A stretch of 64,000 bases of DNA. Source: Acidimicrobiia bacterium. Lineage in GTDB: Bacteria > Actinomycetota > Acidimicrobiia > Acidimicrobiales > Poriferisodalaceae. Position numbers and translations under genes: made by a program. The notes below the pieces were generated by a model. It had not been told where the DNA came from and searched no databases. It worked only from the letters and a program-made list of their open reading frames with translations. Positions 34,334 through 40,678 of this stretch are shown in pieces. The stretch is taken from positions 1-64,000 of the forward strand of contig JAJECP010000022.1 of the NCBI GenBank assembly GCA_022821985.1, read 5' to 3'. Numbering within the stretch: position 1 is the stretch's first letter; every line of letters begins with the position of its first letter.

Positions 34334-35289
34334 GCAGCTCCGGACTCGTCGGGTCCGAACCGGTCGGACAAGGGGCGGTCGAGGGCTGGGGTGTGCTCGA
34401 GCGCGCCACCGAGCTCGCTCGCAGCGGTGAGGCATTCGTGCTGGCCACGGTTGTCTGGCGCGAGGGTCCGACATCGGGGCAGCGCGGTTCTCGCGCCATC
34501 TACACGGCCGCAGGCGAGATGTACGGATGGATCGGCGGCGCGTGCGCCGAGCCGGTGTTCGTCCGGGAGGCCATCGCGACGCTCGAGGCGGGCACGCCGC
34601 GCTTGCTGGCGCTCGGCGCGAGCGACCGATTCGGCGACCTGCCCCAGGGCACCACTGCGGTGCCCATGTCGTGCCAGAGCGAAGGCGCCCTGCAGATCTA
34701 CTTGGAGCCCGTCGTGGCCGCACCCCACCTCGTGATCGTCGGAAGCTCGCCCATGGCGACCACCCTGTCGGTTCTGGCCGCCCAGCTCGACTGGCGTGTC
34801 GAGCTGATCGACCGCGCCGAGTTCAGCGAAGGGCTGCTCACGCCGCAGTCGATGGTGGTGGTTGCCACCCAAGGGCACGGCGATGAGGACGTGCTGACCG
34901 CTGCGTTCAAGGCCGATCCGGCGTACGTGGGCCTGGTCTCATCGGCTCGACGAGGCCGCAGCGTCCGGGCCCTGCTTGCCGATCAAGGCGTGGAAGAGAC
35001 CCAGCTCGGCGCACTCAGGGCTCCTGCCGGCCTGGATCTCGGCAGCACCTCGCACAAAGAGGTTGCCGTGTCGATCCTGGCCGAGCTGGTGCAGCTCCGT
35101 GCCCAGGGTGTGTTCGCAGCGACAGCCAGCGCCCAAGCGTCGACGATGCCGGCGGCCGTCGACCCTGTCTGCGGCATGACCGTCCAGATCGATCCGGCGA
35201 CGCCGTCGCTGGAGATCGGCGACGAGGTCTTCTACTTTTGCTGTGCGGGGTGCCGCACAACCTTCGCACGTGAGCGGGGAGTCGCTTGA
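34330..35289 (+). CDS. coxF: XdhC/CoxF-type molybdenum-enzyme maturation factor with C-terminal YHS domain
   Basis: This 319-residue protein has an N-terminal XdhC_CoxI domain (GEAFVLATVVWREGPTSGQRGS ... WIGGACAEPVF), a C-terminal XdhC Rossmann domain (HLVIVGSSPMATTLSVLAAQLDW ... ATQGHGDEDVL) and, after a linker, a YHS-type metal-binding domain from about residue 275 (DPVCGMTV ... FCCAGCRTTF). XdhC proteins insert sulfurated molybdenum cofactor into XDH-family enzymes. The YHS tail could bind copper or another metal, which would fit the Mo-Cu site of CODH, but that is inference. It overlaps coxL by 4 nt and coxG by 1 nt. Confidence 0.88.
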   Translation: MSSSGLVGSEPVGQGAVEGWGVLERATELARSGEAFVLATVVWREGPTSGQRGSRAIYTAAGEMYGWIGGACAEPVFVREAIATLEAGTPRLLALGASDRFGDLPQGTTAVPMSCQSEGALQIYLEPVVAAPHLVIVGSSPMATTLSVLAAQLDWRVELIDRAEFSEGLLTPQSMVVVATQGHGDEDVLTAAFKADPAYVGLVSSARRGRSVRALLADQGVEETQLGALRAPAGLDLGSTSHKEVAVSILAELVQLRAQGVFAATASAQASTMPAAVDPVCGMTVQIDPATPSLEIGDEVFYFCCAGCRTTFARERGVA

Positions 35290-35873
35290 TGCAGATCACC
35301 AACCAGTTCCAGGTCGCGCAGCCGCTGGAGGCTGTGTGGAGCTTCTTCGGCGACGTGCCGCAGGTGGCGGCATGCCTGCCGGGCACCGAGCTGACCACCG
35401 AGCTGGGCGACGACCGCTACGGCGGCACCGTGTCCATCGGTCTCGGCCCCATCAAGCTCGACTTCGACGGCGGTGCCGAGATCACGCAGCGGGACGAGGA
35501 GAACCGGACGATCTCTGTCGCTGCCAGCGGCGCCGATCGCAAGGGCCGGGGCCAAGCCACGCTCGAACTCAACGCCAGCCTCGCTGACGCTGCGGGCGGC
35601 ACGAGCGTGGAGGTGGCCATGGACCTACAGCTCTCCGGGCCCGCAGCACAGTACGGGCGCGGCCTGGTGAGCGACATCACCGCTGTACTGCTGAACGACT
35701 TCGCCGCCAACGTCCAGAACCGGCTCGCCGCGATGGCAGAGGGCCGCGATCCAGACCAAGTCGAACAGGTTCAAGCCGCCGGTGGCCTCGCCATCGGTCT
35801 GCGTGCCGCGGGCATGGGCCTCGCCCGCGTCGTGCGCCGGCTTGCCCTTCCGTACCGACCCGAGGCCGTGTGA
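35289..35873 (+). CDS. coxG: CoxG, CO dehydrogenase subunit G (SRPBCC family)
   Basis: This 194-residue protein has an N-terminal SRPBCC/START-like lipid-binding domain (FQVAQPLEAVWSFFGDVPQVAACLPGTEL ... NDFAANVQNRLAAM) and a C-terminal Ala/Gly/Arg amphipathic tail (GLRAAGMGLARVVRRLALPYR) able to touch the membrane. CoxG proteins recruit CODH to the membrane or carry quinone between the membrane and CODH. ATG 35289 overlaps the stop of the preceding gene by 1 nt. It is followed by five small membrane-protein genes. Confidence 0.9.
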   Translation: MQITNQFQVAQPLEAVWSFFGDVPQVAACLPGTELTTELGDDRYGGTVSIGLGPIKLDFDGGAEITQRDEENRTISVAASGADRKGRGQATLELNASLADAAGGTSVEVAMDLQLSGPAAQYGRGLVSDITAVLLNDFAANVQNRLAAMAEGRDPDQVEQVQAAGGLAIGLRAAGMGLARVVRRLALPYRPEAV

Positions 35874-35883
35874 GGAGGCGCTC

Positions 35884-36135
35884 GTGCTCTGGTGGATAGG
35901 AAACCTGATACTGCTCCTGGTGGTCGTGCCGGTCGCGCTTGCGCTGCTGAACCGGGTGCTCGCCGCGATCGAGCGCATTCGCAAGGCCAGCGACGACATC
36001 CTGGCTGGCGGCGTGGGGATCATCGGTGAGCTCGACACCACGCAGGACTTGCTCGCAACTACTGACGAGACGATCGAAGAAGTGGCGGACGGTGCTGTCC
36101 GCTACGCCGGTTCGGTCGGGAAGCTCCTGGGCTGA
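35884..36135 (+). CDS. Small membrane protein 1 of the cox operon
   Basis: This 83-residue protein starts at GTG 35884 behind GAGGAGG. One N-terminal membrane helix (WWIGNLILLLVVVPVALALLN) is followed by an amphipathic region (RVLAAIERIRKASDDILAGGVGII, TTQDLLATTDETIEEVADGAVRYAGSV). The gene begins 10 nt after coxG and is first of five similar-sized single-helix proteins. I recognise no family. The helix-plus-cytosolic-coil layout suggests a membrane scaffold. Confidence 0.75.
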   Translation: MLWWIGNLILLLVVVPVALALLNRVLAAIERIRKASDDILAGGVGIIGELDTTQDLLATTDETIEEVADGAVRYAGSVGKLLG

Positions 36136-36146
36136 AAGGGGACGTG

Positions 36147-36374
36147 ATGCCTGTTGTTGCCTGGGTCACTGTCATCATCGGCGGCTTGATCATCCTGGCG
36201 GCCGCGGTGGGCCTGCTGCGGGTGGTGCTGCACTTGGTGGCGGTGCACCGCACGCTCACCCAAGTAGCCGGCGGTGTTCGCGTCATCGCCGAACAGACCT
36301 CGACGGTGCCCACGGTGCTGCCGTCGGTCAATTCGACGCTCATGCCCGTCCACGACTTCTGCGGATCGATCTGA
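36147..36374 (+). CDS. Small membrane protein 2 of the cox operon
   Basis: This 75-residue protein starts at ATG 36147 behind AAAGGGGA (a GTG at 36144 is an alternative). It has one N-terminal membrane helix (VVAWVTVIIGGLIILAAAVGLLRVVLHLV), then a short hydrophilic segment (HRTLTQVAGGVRVIAEQTSTVPTVLPSVNSTL). The post-helix VAGGVRVI/LPSVN pattern loosely echoes the neighbouring small proteins. Its function is unknown. Confidence 0.72.
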   Translation: MPVVAWVTVIIGGLIILAAAVGLLRVVLHLVAVHRTLTQVAGGVRVIAEQTSTVPTVLPSVNSTLMPVHDFCGSI

Positions 36375-36387
36375 GGGAGGCACCGCC

Positions 36388-36666
36388 ATGCTGCAGTTAC
36401 TCGCCCAGAGTTCGGACGCCGGATCCACCACCGGATGGGTCATCGGCTACGTCATCGGCATCGTCGTGGTGATCGCGGTGGTCGCCCTCGTCGTGCCGAT
36501 CCTGATGCTGGCCCGCTCGATCGGCAATCGGGCCACCGAGATCAACGACGGGCTGGAGGACGCCGTCACCAACACGGCGTCGCTCGGGGAACTGAACACC
36601 ACGATCGCAGCGGCAACGGTGATCGTCGACGGCCTCAAGCGTGGCCGGAACCGGTTAGGAGGCTGA
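36388..36666 (+). CDS. Small membrane protein 3 of the cox operon
   Basis: This 92-residue protein starts at ATG 36388 behind GAGGGAGG. A membrane helix (GWVIGYVIGIVVVIAVVALVVPILMLA) is preceded by a short polar N-terminus and followed by an amphipathic helix (RSIGNRATEINDGLEDAVTNTASLGELNTTIAAATVIVDGLKRGRNRL). The layout is the same as in the other four small proteins of the cluster. The function is unknown; membrane tethering is an inference. Confidence 0.75.
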   Translation: MLQLLAQSSDAGSTTGWVIGYVIGIVVVIAVVALVVPILMLARSIGNRATEINDGLEDAVTNTASLGELNTTIAAATVIVDGLKRGRNRLGG

Positions 36667-36667
36667 C

Positions 36668-36958
36668 ATGAACCTGCTGGCTCTCACCGACACCCAAGAG
36701 AACCTCTGGTGGGGGGTCATCATCGGCGGTTTCTTGGTGATCGTGGCCGTGGTGGTGCTGCTCACCATGCTGGTGCTTCTGGTGCGCACGATCGAGCGCC
36801 GGGTGGAGACCATCAAAGGCACGCTCGAGCGAGCCGCTGCCAATACGTCTGATACCGCCCTGATCGCCGAGACAGCCGACGGGGTCGACGCGGTGCTGAC
36901 CGAAGGCCTCGAACACCACCTGTTCCTCGGCCGAGTACTCGACAAGGTGCGCTCATGA
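36668..36958 (+). CDS. Small membrane protein 4 of the cox operon
   Basis: This 96-residue protein starts at ATG 36668 behind TAGGAGG. A membrane helix (WWGVIIGGFLVIVAVVVLLTMLVLLV) is followed by a charged amphipathic helix (RTIERRVETIKGTLERAAANTSDTALIAETADGVDAVLTEGLEHHLFLGRVL). The post-helix part, with TA.IA..ADGVDAVLTEGL, is similar in character to protein 3 (TTIAAATVIVDGLK). The gene starts 1 nt after the preceding stop and overlaps the next gene by ATGA. Confidence 0.77.
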   Translation: MNLLALTDTQENLWWGVIIGGFLVIVAVVVLLTMLVLLVRTIERRVETIKGTLERAAANTSDTALIAETADGVDAVLTEGLEHHLFLGRVLDKVRS

Positions 36959-37317
36959 CGACACTCGTAGTTCTCTCCGTCATCCTGATCGGCCTGTTCA
37001 TTGCCGGGCTCGCGTTCTACCTGTTCGTGGTGGGCAGCCAGCTCACCCGGATCGCCGGCCTGCTCGAGGAGTGCTCGCAGATCGTGTGGAAGATCAAGTC
37101 CGACGCTGAGGCCGTCGAGCCGGGCGTCGAACGCATCAACAACACGGCCGGCGTCATCGCCGGCGCTCTGCCACTGCTGTACGGCATGGCCGAAGGCATC
37201 GTGACCGGCGCCACCTACGAGCCTGATCCAGAGCCGCGCGAGCCGTCGCCGGCCCGGCCCGCGATGGGCACGCGCCGCAGCCGGCTTCACGACGCAGTCG
37301 GCTATCACCCCGAATAG
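36955..37317 (+). CDS. Small membrane protein 5 of the cox operon
   Basis: This 120-residue protein starts at ATG 36955, overlapping the previous stop (ATGA). A membrane helix (VVLSVILIGLFIAGLAFYLFVVG) is followed by an amphipathic helix (LTRIAGLLEECSQIVWKIKSDAEAVEPGVERINNTAGVIAGALPLLYGMAEGIVTGA) and a Pro/Arg-rich tail. It is the last gene of the operon and converges with a minus-strand gene 10 bp away. The five tandem genes share one topology and spacing, so they probably form one membrane complex. The role is unproven. Confidence 0.78.
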   Translation: MTTLVVLSVILIGLFIAGLAFYLFVVGSQLTRIAGLLEECSQIVWKIKSDAEAVEPGVERINNTAGVIAGALPLLYGMAEGIVTGATYEPDPEPREPSPARPAMGTRRSRLHDAVGYHPE

Positions 37318-37327
37318 CCGTCAGCAA

Positions 37328-37795
37328 TCAGCTCGAGCCTGACTCAGAGGTTGGTCCGGTCGAACCGCTGGGGTCTCGCGTGGTCGTGAGCGGGCCCGCA
37401 GTGGGGGCCCGGTAGCTGCCGATCCATTCGTCCTCCCACACCCGGTCGAACTGGTCGGGCGCGCAGCCGGGCCGGTAGATGGCGACGAGCTCCTGGACGA
37501 TCTGCTCGCGATGTGAGCGCAGCCCGCCCGGTACCTCGTAGGTGCAGATGTGGAGGTTCCACTTGTTGCCGGCGCGCCGTTCCCAGCACTTGGCGCGGGG
37601 GTGGCCGAACGGCAGCCCAGCCGCTGCCAGGTTGTCCGCGTGGTCGACGTCGAGCACGGCATAGTCGTACGGCTTGCCGTCGGGGTCGGCCCGGTACAGG
37701 ACCGCGAACACGGCTGCACCCGTCGGCGGCGTCCAGCCGCCGAGCACTCGTGGCCCCTCGAAGGGGTAACCGGCAAGCGAGCCAAGTCGAATCAT
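37328..37795 (-). CDS. Conserved hypothetical protein (155 aa)
   Basis: This soluble protein of 155 residues has no recognised domain. It contains aromatic-rich segments (AVFAVLYRADPDGKPYDYAVLDVDHADNLAAAGLPFGHPRAKCWERRAGNKWNLHICTYEVPGG) and a low-complexity C-terminus (TTTRDPSGSTGPTSESGSS). It is the last gene of the minus-strand group that starts with coxD, lying 24 bp beyond the preceding small gene. ATG 37795 sits in a short duplication that creates a second out-of-frame ATG upstream. The function is unknown. Confidence 0.65.
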   Translation of the reverse strand: MIRLGSLAGYPFEGPRVLGGWTPPTGAAVFAVLYRADPDGKPYDYAVLDVDHADNLAAAGLPFGHPRAKCWERRAGNKWNLHICTYEVPGGLRSHREQIVQELVAIYRPGCAPDQFDRVWEDEWIGSYRAPTAGPLTTTRDPSGSTGPTSESGSS

Positions 37796-37816
37796 TGGGG
37801 CCGAATCATTGGGGCC
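37788..37816. repeat. Tandem 14-bp repeat over a start codon
   Basis: CGAATCATTGGGGCC is repeated with a 14-bp period (37788-37802 and 37802-37816). On the minus strand this duplicates the region around the ATG of the 155-residue gene. Because 14 is not a multiple of 3, the second ATG is out of frame. Confidence 0.6.
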
Positions 37817-37819
37817 GCG

Positions 37820-38104
37820 TCATTCGTCGAACTCCAACTCGTCCTCGCCGATCACTTCGGCTCGGGTCATCGGCCAGGCGGGGAGGTCTGCTGTCTCGAC
37901 GGCAGCAGCGAACGCTGCCATGGCCGCTTCGACGGCTTGGTCGGAGCTCTCAGCCTCCACAACGATCTGGGCGCCGTAGGCCATCGCACCGACGCCGGAT
38001 GCGATGCCTTCGAGCGGTGCGACAGCATCGGCAAGCGCGACTACCTCATCCAGTTCGATGGGGCGGTCGCCTTCGGCCTGGATGGAAACGCTCCATCGGC
38101 TCAT
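37820..38104 (-). CDS. Conserved hypothetical protein (94 aa)
   Basis: This 94-residue protein starts MSRWSVSIQAEGDRPIELDEVVALADAVAPLEGIASGVGAMAYGAQIVVEA, an alternating strand/helix pattern like a small ferredoxin-like alpha/beta fold, and ends in an acidic tail (GEDELEFDE). I recall similar actinobacterial proteins annotated only as hypothetical. It begins 27 nt after coxE on the same strand and is probably in the same transcript. Confidence 0.7.
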   Translation of the reverse strand: MSRWSVSIQAEGDRPIELDEVVALADAVAPLEGIASGVGAMAYGAQIVVEAESSDQAVEAAMAAFAAAVETADLPAWPMTRAEVIGEDELEFDE

Positions 38105-38131
38105 CGTTCGCGGCTCATCAGCACCCCAGGA

Positions 38132-39298
38132 TCACCCGACGTGGGCCAGCTTGGCGGCGAACTGTTCCAGGCTCGCCAAGTCGTGGCCCGATTCAAGCGT
38201 GTCGATGAACGGGCCGGCGGCCATCATGCCCAGTGTGCTGGGCGGGGTGTCCGAGTGGTCGCCGACCAGCGGGTTCATCCAGATGATCCGGTGGCAGAGC
38301 CGGCTCAGGCGTTCCATTGCGCTCGCCAGGGCAGCAGGCTCGCCGCGATCCAGCCCGTCGGAGCAGATGACGACGGTGGCGCCACGGCTGAGTCCCTTGC
38401 GGCCCCACCTGCGGATGAAGCTGTCCAGCGATGCCCCGATCCGGGTGCCTCCGTCCCAGTCCAGGACGCGGGCAGCCGCCAGCTTCATCGCGTCGTCGGG
38501 GTTGCGTCGGTCGAGCGCTGGTGTGATGCGCGTCAACCGGGTGCCGAAGCAGAACACCTCCACCTTCTGGGCCGCCCTGCGCATCGAGTATGCGAACTGC
38601 AGCAGGTTCCGGGAGTAGTCGGCCATCGACCCCGATATGTCGAGGATCAGCACGAGCGGGCGAGCCCGCTCGGCTCGCGTCACGCGATGCAGGACCGGGG
38701 CGGCGTGGCTGAGACGCATGGCGTCGCGGGCTATGCGTCGGATGTCGAGGCGTGCCCCCGACGGGTCGGTGCGACGCCGCCGGGTGCGACGGCGGGGCGG
38801 TTCGAGTCGAACCTGCGCCATGATGCGCCGCAGCGCAGCCAGCTCGGTGGGCGTGCACTCGGCGAAGCGCTTGTCGCGCTGGATCTCGACCCCGGAGGCC
38901 TGACGCCCGAGCACCATCGGCCGGTCGTCACCCGTTTGAGTGCCGGGCTCGCTGTCCGGCACGTTCAGCGTGCCGCTCTGGCCCTGCGCGATCGGTTCGG
39001 ATTCGTAAGGCTCGGGATCGGCCGGGGCCCGGTGTCCCAAGAAGTACTGGCGGAATACCTCGTCGTAGAGCGGCAGGTGGTCCCGGCGATGGACCAGCGT
39101 CGTGCGGCCGCTCCAGTAGACGTCTTCGAGATCGCTCGGTGTGAGCTCCGAGACCGCAGAGCAGAACGTGACTACGTCGTCGGAGCCCACCGGCAGACCT
39201 GCGTCTCGCAACGCATGGCCAAAGCCGACGAGTCTCGCTACGAATTCCATTGGCGGCGTGCTGGCCACGGCTTCGGAGGCCCGGCCCACGTCAGGCAT
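38132..39298 (-). CDS. coxE: CoxE, VWA domain-containing CO dehydrogenase maturation protein
   Basis: This 388-residue protein has a C-terminal von Willebrand A domain with an intact MIDAS motif (D220-I-S-G-S-M) and distal Thr and Asp (DGGTRIG, CSDGLDRG). The N-terminal part (FVARLVGFGHALRDAGLPVGSDDV) is typical of CoxE. Together with the MoxR-type ATPase CoxD it forms an AAA+/VWA chaperone pair implicated in assembling the Mo-Cu active site. It starts 14 nt after coxD. Its strand is opposite to coxMSL, so structural and maturation genes converge. Confidence 0.9.
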   Translation of the reverse strand: MPDVGRASEAVASTPPMEFVARLVGFGHALRDAGLPVGSDDVVTFCSAVSELTPSDLEDVYWSGRTTLVHRRDHLPLYDEVFRQYFLGHRAPADPEPYESEPIAQGQSGTLNVPDSEPGTQTGDDRPMVLGRQASGVEIQRDKRFAECTPTELAALRRIMAQVRLEPPRRRTRRRRTDPSGARLDIRRIARDAMRLSHAAPVLHRVTRAERARPLVLILDISGSMADYSRNLLQFAYSMRRAAQKVEVFCFGTRLTRITPALDRRNPDDAMKLAAARVLDWDGGTRIGASLDSFIRRWGRKGLSRGATVVICSDGLDRGEPAALASAMERLSRLCHRIIWMNPLVGDHSDTPPSTLGMMAAGPFIDTLESGHDLASLEQFAAKLAHVG

Positions 39299-39312
39299 CA
39301 GCGGCGCCGCGG

Positions 39313-40206
39313 TCAGGCATCGGCAACAACCCTGTCGAGTTCGGCTTCGACCAGTTCGAGGTCGTCGCGGTCCTTGATGACCGCGCCGATCGTGTCGGCT
39401 GCGGCCGCCGCATCGAGATCGTCGGTGCCCAGCACGCCGAGCGCATCGACCCAGTCGAGTGTTTCGGCGATACCCGGCGGCTTGGCGAGATCCATGTCAC
39501 GCAGGCGCTGAACGGCGGCAACCACCTTGTGGGCGAGGGTCGCGACGGCATCGGGCGCACGCAAGCGCACGATCTCGATTTCCTCCTCGAAGCTGGGGTA
39601 ACCGATCCAGTGGTAGAGGCATCGGCGCTTGAGGGCGTCGTGCAGTTCCCGGGTGCGATTCGAGGTCAGCACCACCATCGGCCGGCTGGCCGCGGTGACG
39701 GTGCCGATCTCGGGAATCGTGATCTGGAAGTCCGACAGCAGCTCCAGCAGGAAGGCCTCGAATTCGTCGTCGGCACGATCGACCTCGTCGATCAGCAGCA
39801 CCGCACTGATGCCGGCCTTGATCGCCGACAGCAGCGGCCGCTCGATGAGGAATTCAGGGCCGTACAGCCCGCTGACGGCCTCGGCGTCGGTCAGCTCGCT
39901 CTCCGACAGCGCCCTGACGTGCAGCATCTGCCGCGCGTAGTCCCACTCGTAGAGCGCTTGGTAGGTGTCGATGCCCTCGTAGCACTGCAGGCGGATCAGC
40001 TCCCGCCCGCCGATCTGCGCGAGGCACTTGGCCATCTCGGTCTTGCCGACTCCGACCTCGCCTTCGAGCAGGATCGGCCGGCCCAACCGCATCCCGATGA
40101 GCGTTGCGGTGGCCAGGCCTCGGCTCGCGAGGTAGCCGGCGGAGCGAAGCTGTGCCTGGAGGTCGGCAACGCTCGCCGGTGTCTCGTTGCGGGGCTGGTC
40201 GCTCAC
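39313..40206 (-). CDS. coxD: CoxD, MoxR-family AAA+ ATPase for CO dehydrogenase maturation
   Basis: A 297-residue AAA+ ATPase from GTG 40206, with Walker A GEVGVGKTE, Walker B AVLLIDEVDRADDEFEAFLLELLSD, sensor 1 VLTSNRTRELHDALKRRC (containing the arginine-finger region) and a C-terminal lid. It is the MoxR partner of CoxE and is required in known systems for sulfuration and copper insertion at the CODH active site. The frame stays open further upstream, but that N-terminal part is Arg/Pro-rich and lies over the preceding gene, so the GTG is preferred. Confidence 0.87.
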   Translation of the reverse strand: MSDQPRNETPASVADLQAQLRSAGYLASRGLATATLIGMRLGRPILLEGEVGVGKTEMAKCLAQIGGRELIRLQCYEGIDTYQALYEWDYARQMLHVRALSESELTDAEAVSGLYGPEFLIERPLLSAIKAGISAVLLIDEVDRADDEFEAFLLELLSDFQITIPEIGTVTAASRPMVVLTSNRTRELHDALKRRCLYHWIGYPSFEEEIEIVRLRAPDAVATLAHKVVAAVQRLRDMDLAKPPGIAETLDWVDALGVLGTDDLDAAAAADTIGAVIKDRDDLELVEAELDRVVADA

Positions 40207-40232
40207 CGTTGGAGCCCGGGACGCCGCTGGCT

Positions 40233-40514
40233 TCAGTCGCTCGATGTGGGACCGAGGACCAGGTCGCGCACTGAGGTGCCGTCGGGGGATGACTTGCCCT
40301 CGCGTTCGAGCAGCTTCCGCCACGACGTGGCGATGTCCTCGTCGCCTTCAGCAAAGCCGTCGAAGGTGAAGTGGCGCGCGTTGCGGCAGATCTTGACGTT
40401 GCTGCGCTCAGCGTCGAAGCTGGCGCCGTCGTCTCCCTGCCAGACATCTGTCAGGACGGGCTGCGGCTCGGCGCCGGCGTCTGCCTGCACAGGCGCCGGA
40501 TCAGTCGATGTCAC
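40233..40514 (-). CDS. Small conserved hypothetical protein upstream of coxD
   Basis: About 93 residues from GTG 40514, which has GAGG just upstream. The N-terminus is Pro/Ala-rich and probably disordered; the second half (SNVKICRNARHFTFDGFAEGDEDIATSWRKLLEREGKSSPDGTSVRDLVLG) looks folded. It is first of the minus-strand cox maturation group and ends about 26 nt before the coxD start. A longer frame to 40715 overlaps the divergent Mo-enzyme gene and is unlikely. The function is unknown. Confidence 0.55.
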   Translation of the reverse strand: MTSTDPAPVQADAGAEPQPVLTDVWQGDDGASFDAERSNVKICRNARHFTFDGFAEGDEDIATSWRKLLEREGKSSPDGTSVRDLVLGPTSSD

Positions 40515-40574
40515 CGCCTCGATAGTAGCCGCAGGCGCAAAATCCCGATCAGCGCCTCCGCCAGAACTACCGCC

Positions 40575-40589
40575 GACTGCTTGGCAGTC
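40575..40589. promoter_or_regulatory. Inverted repeat in the divergent promoter region 40515-40678
   Basis: GACTGC (40575-40580) and GCAGTC (40584-40589) are perfect inverted repeats with a 3-nt spacer. They lie in the 164-bp gap between the coxD-side small gene (minus) and the molybdopterin oxidoreductase (plus). This could be an operator shared by both transcripts. No clear -10/-35 pair is seen. Confidence 0.35.
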
Positions 40590-40678
40590 AACAGCGGGAG
40601 CGGGCGGTTGCCCGTGCTTGGGACGTAATCTCGGGAGACCCCGGGGCACCTCGGGCACGCCGCGAGAAAAGGGCCCGT

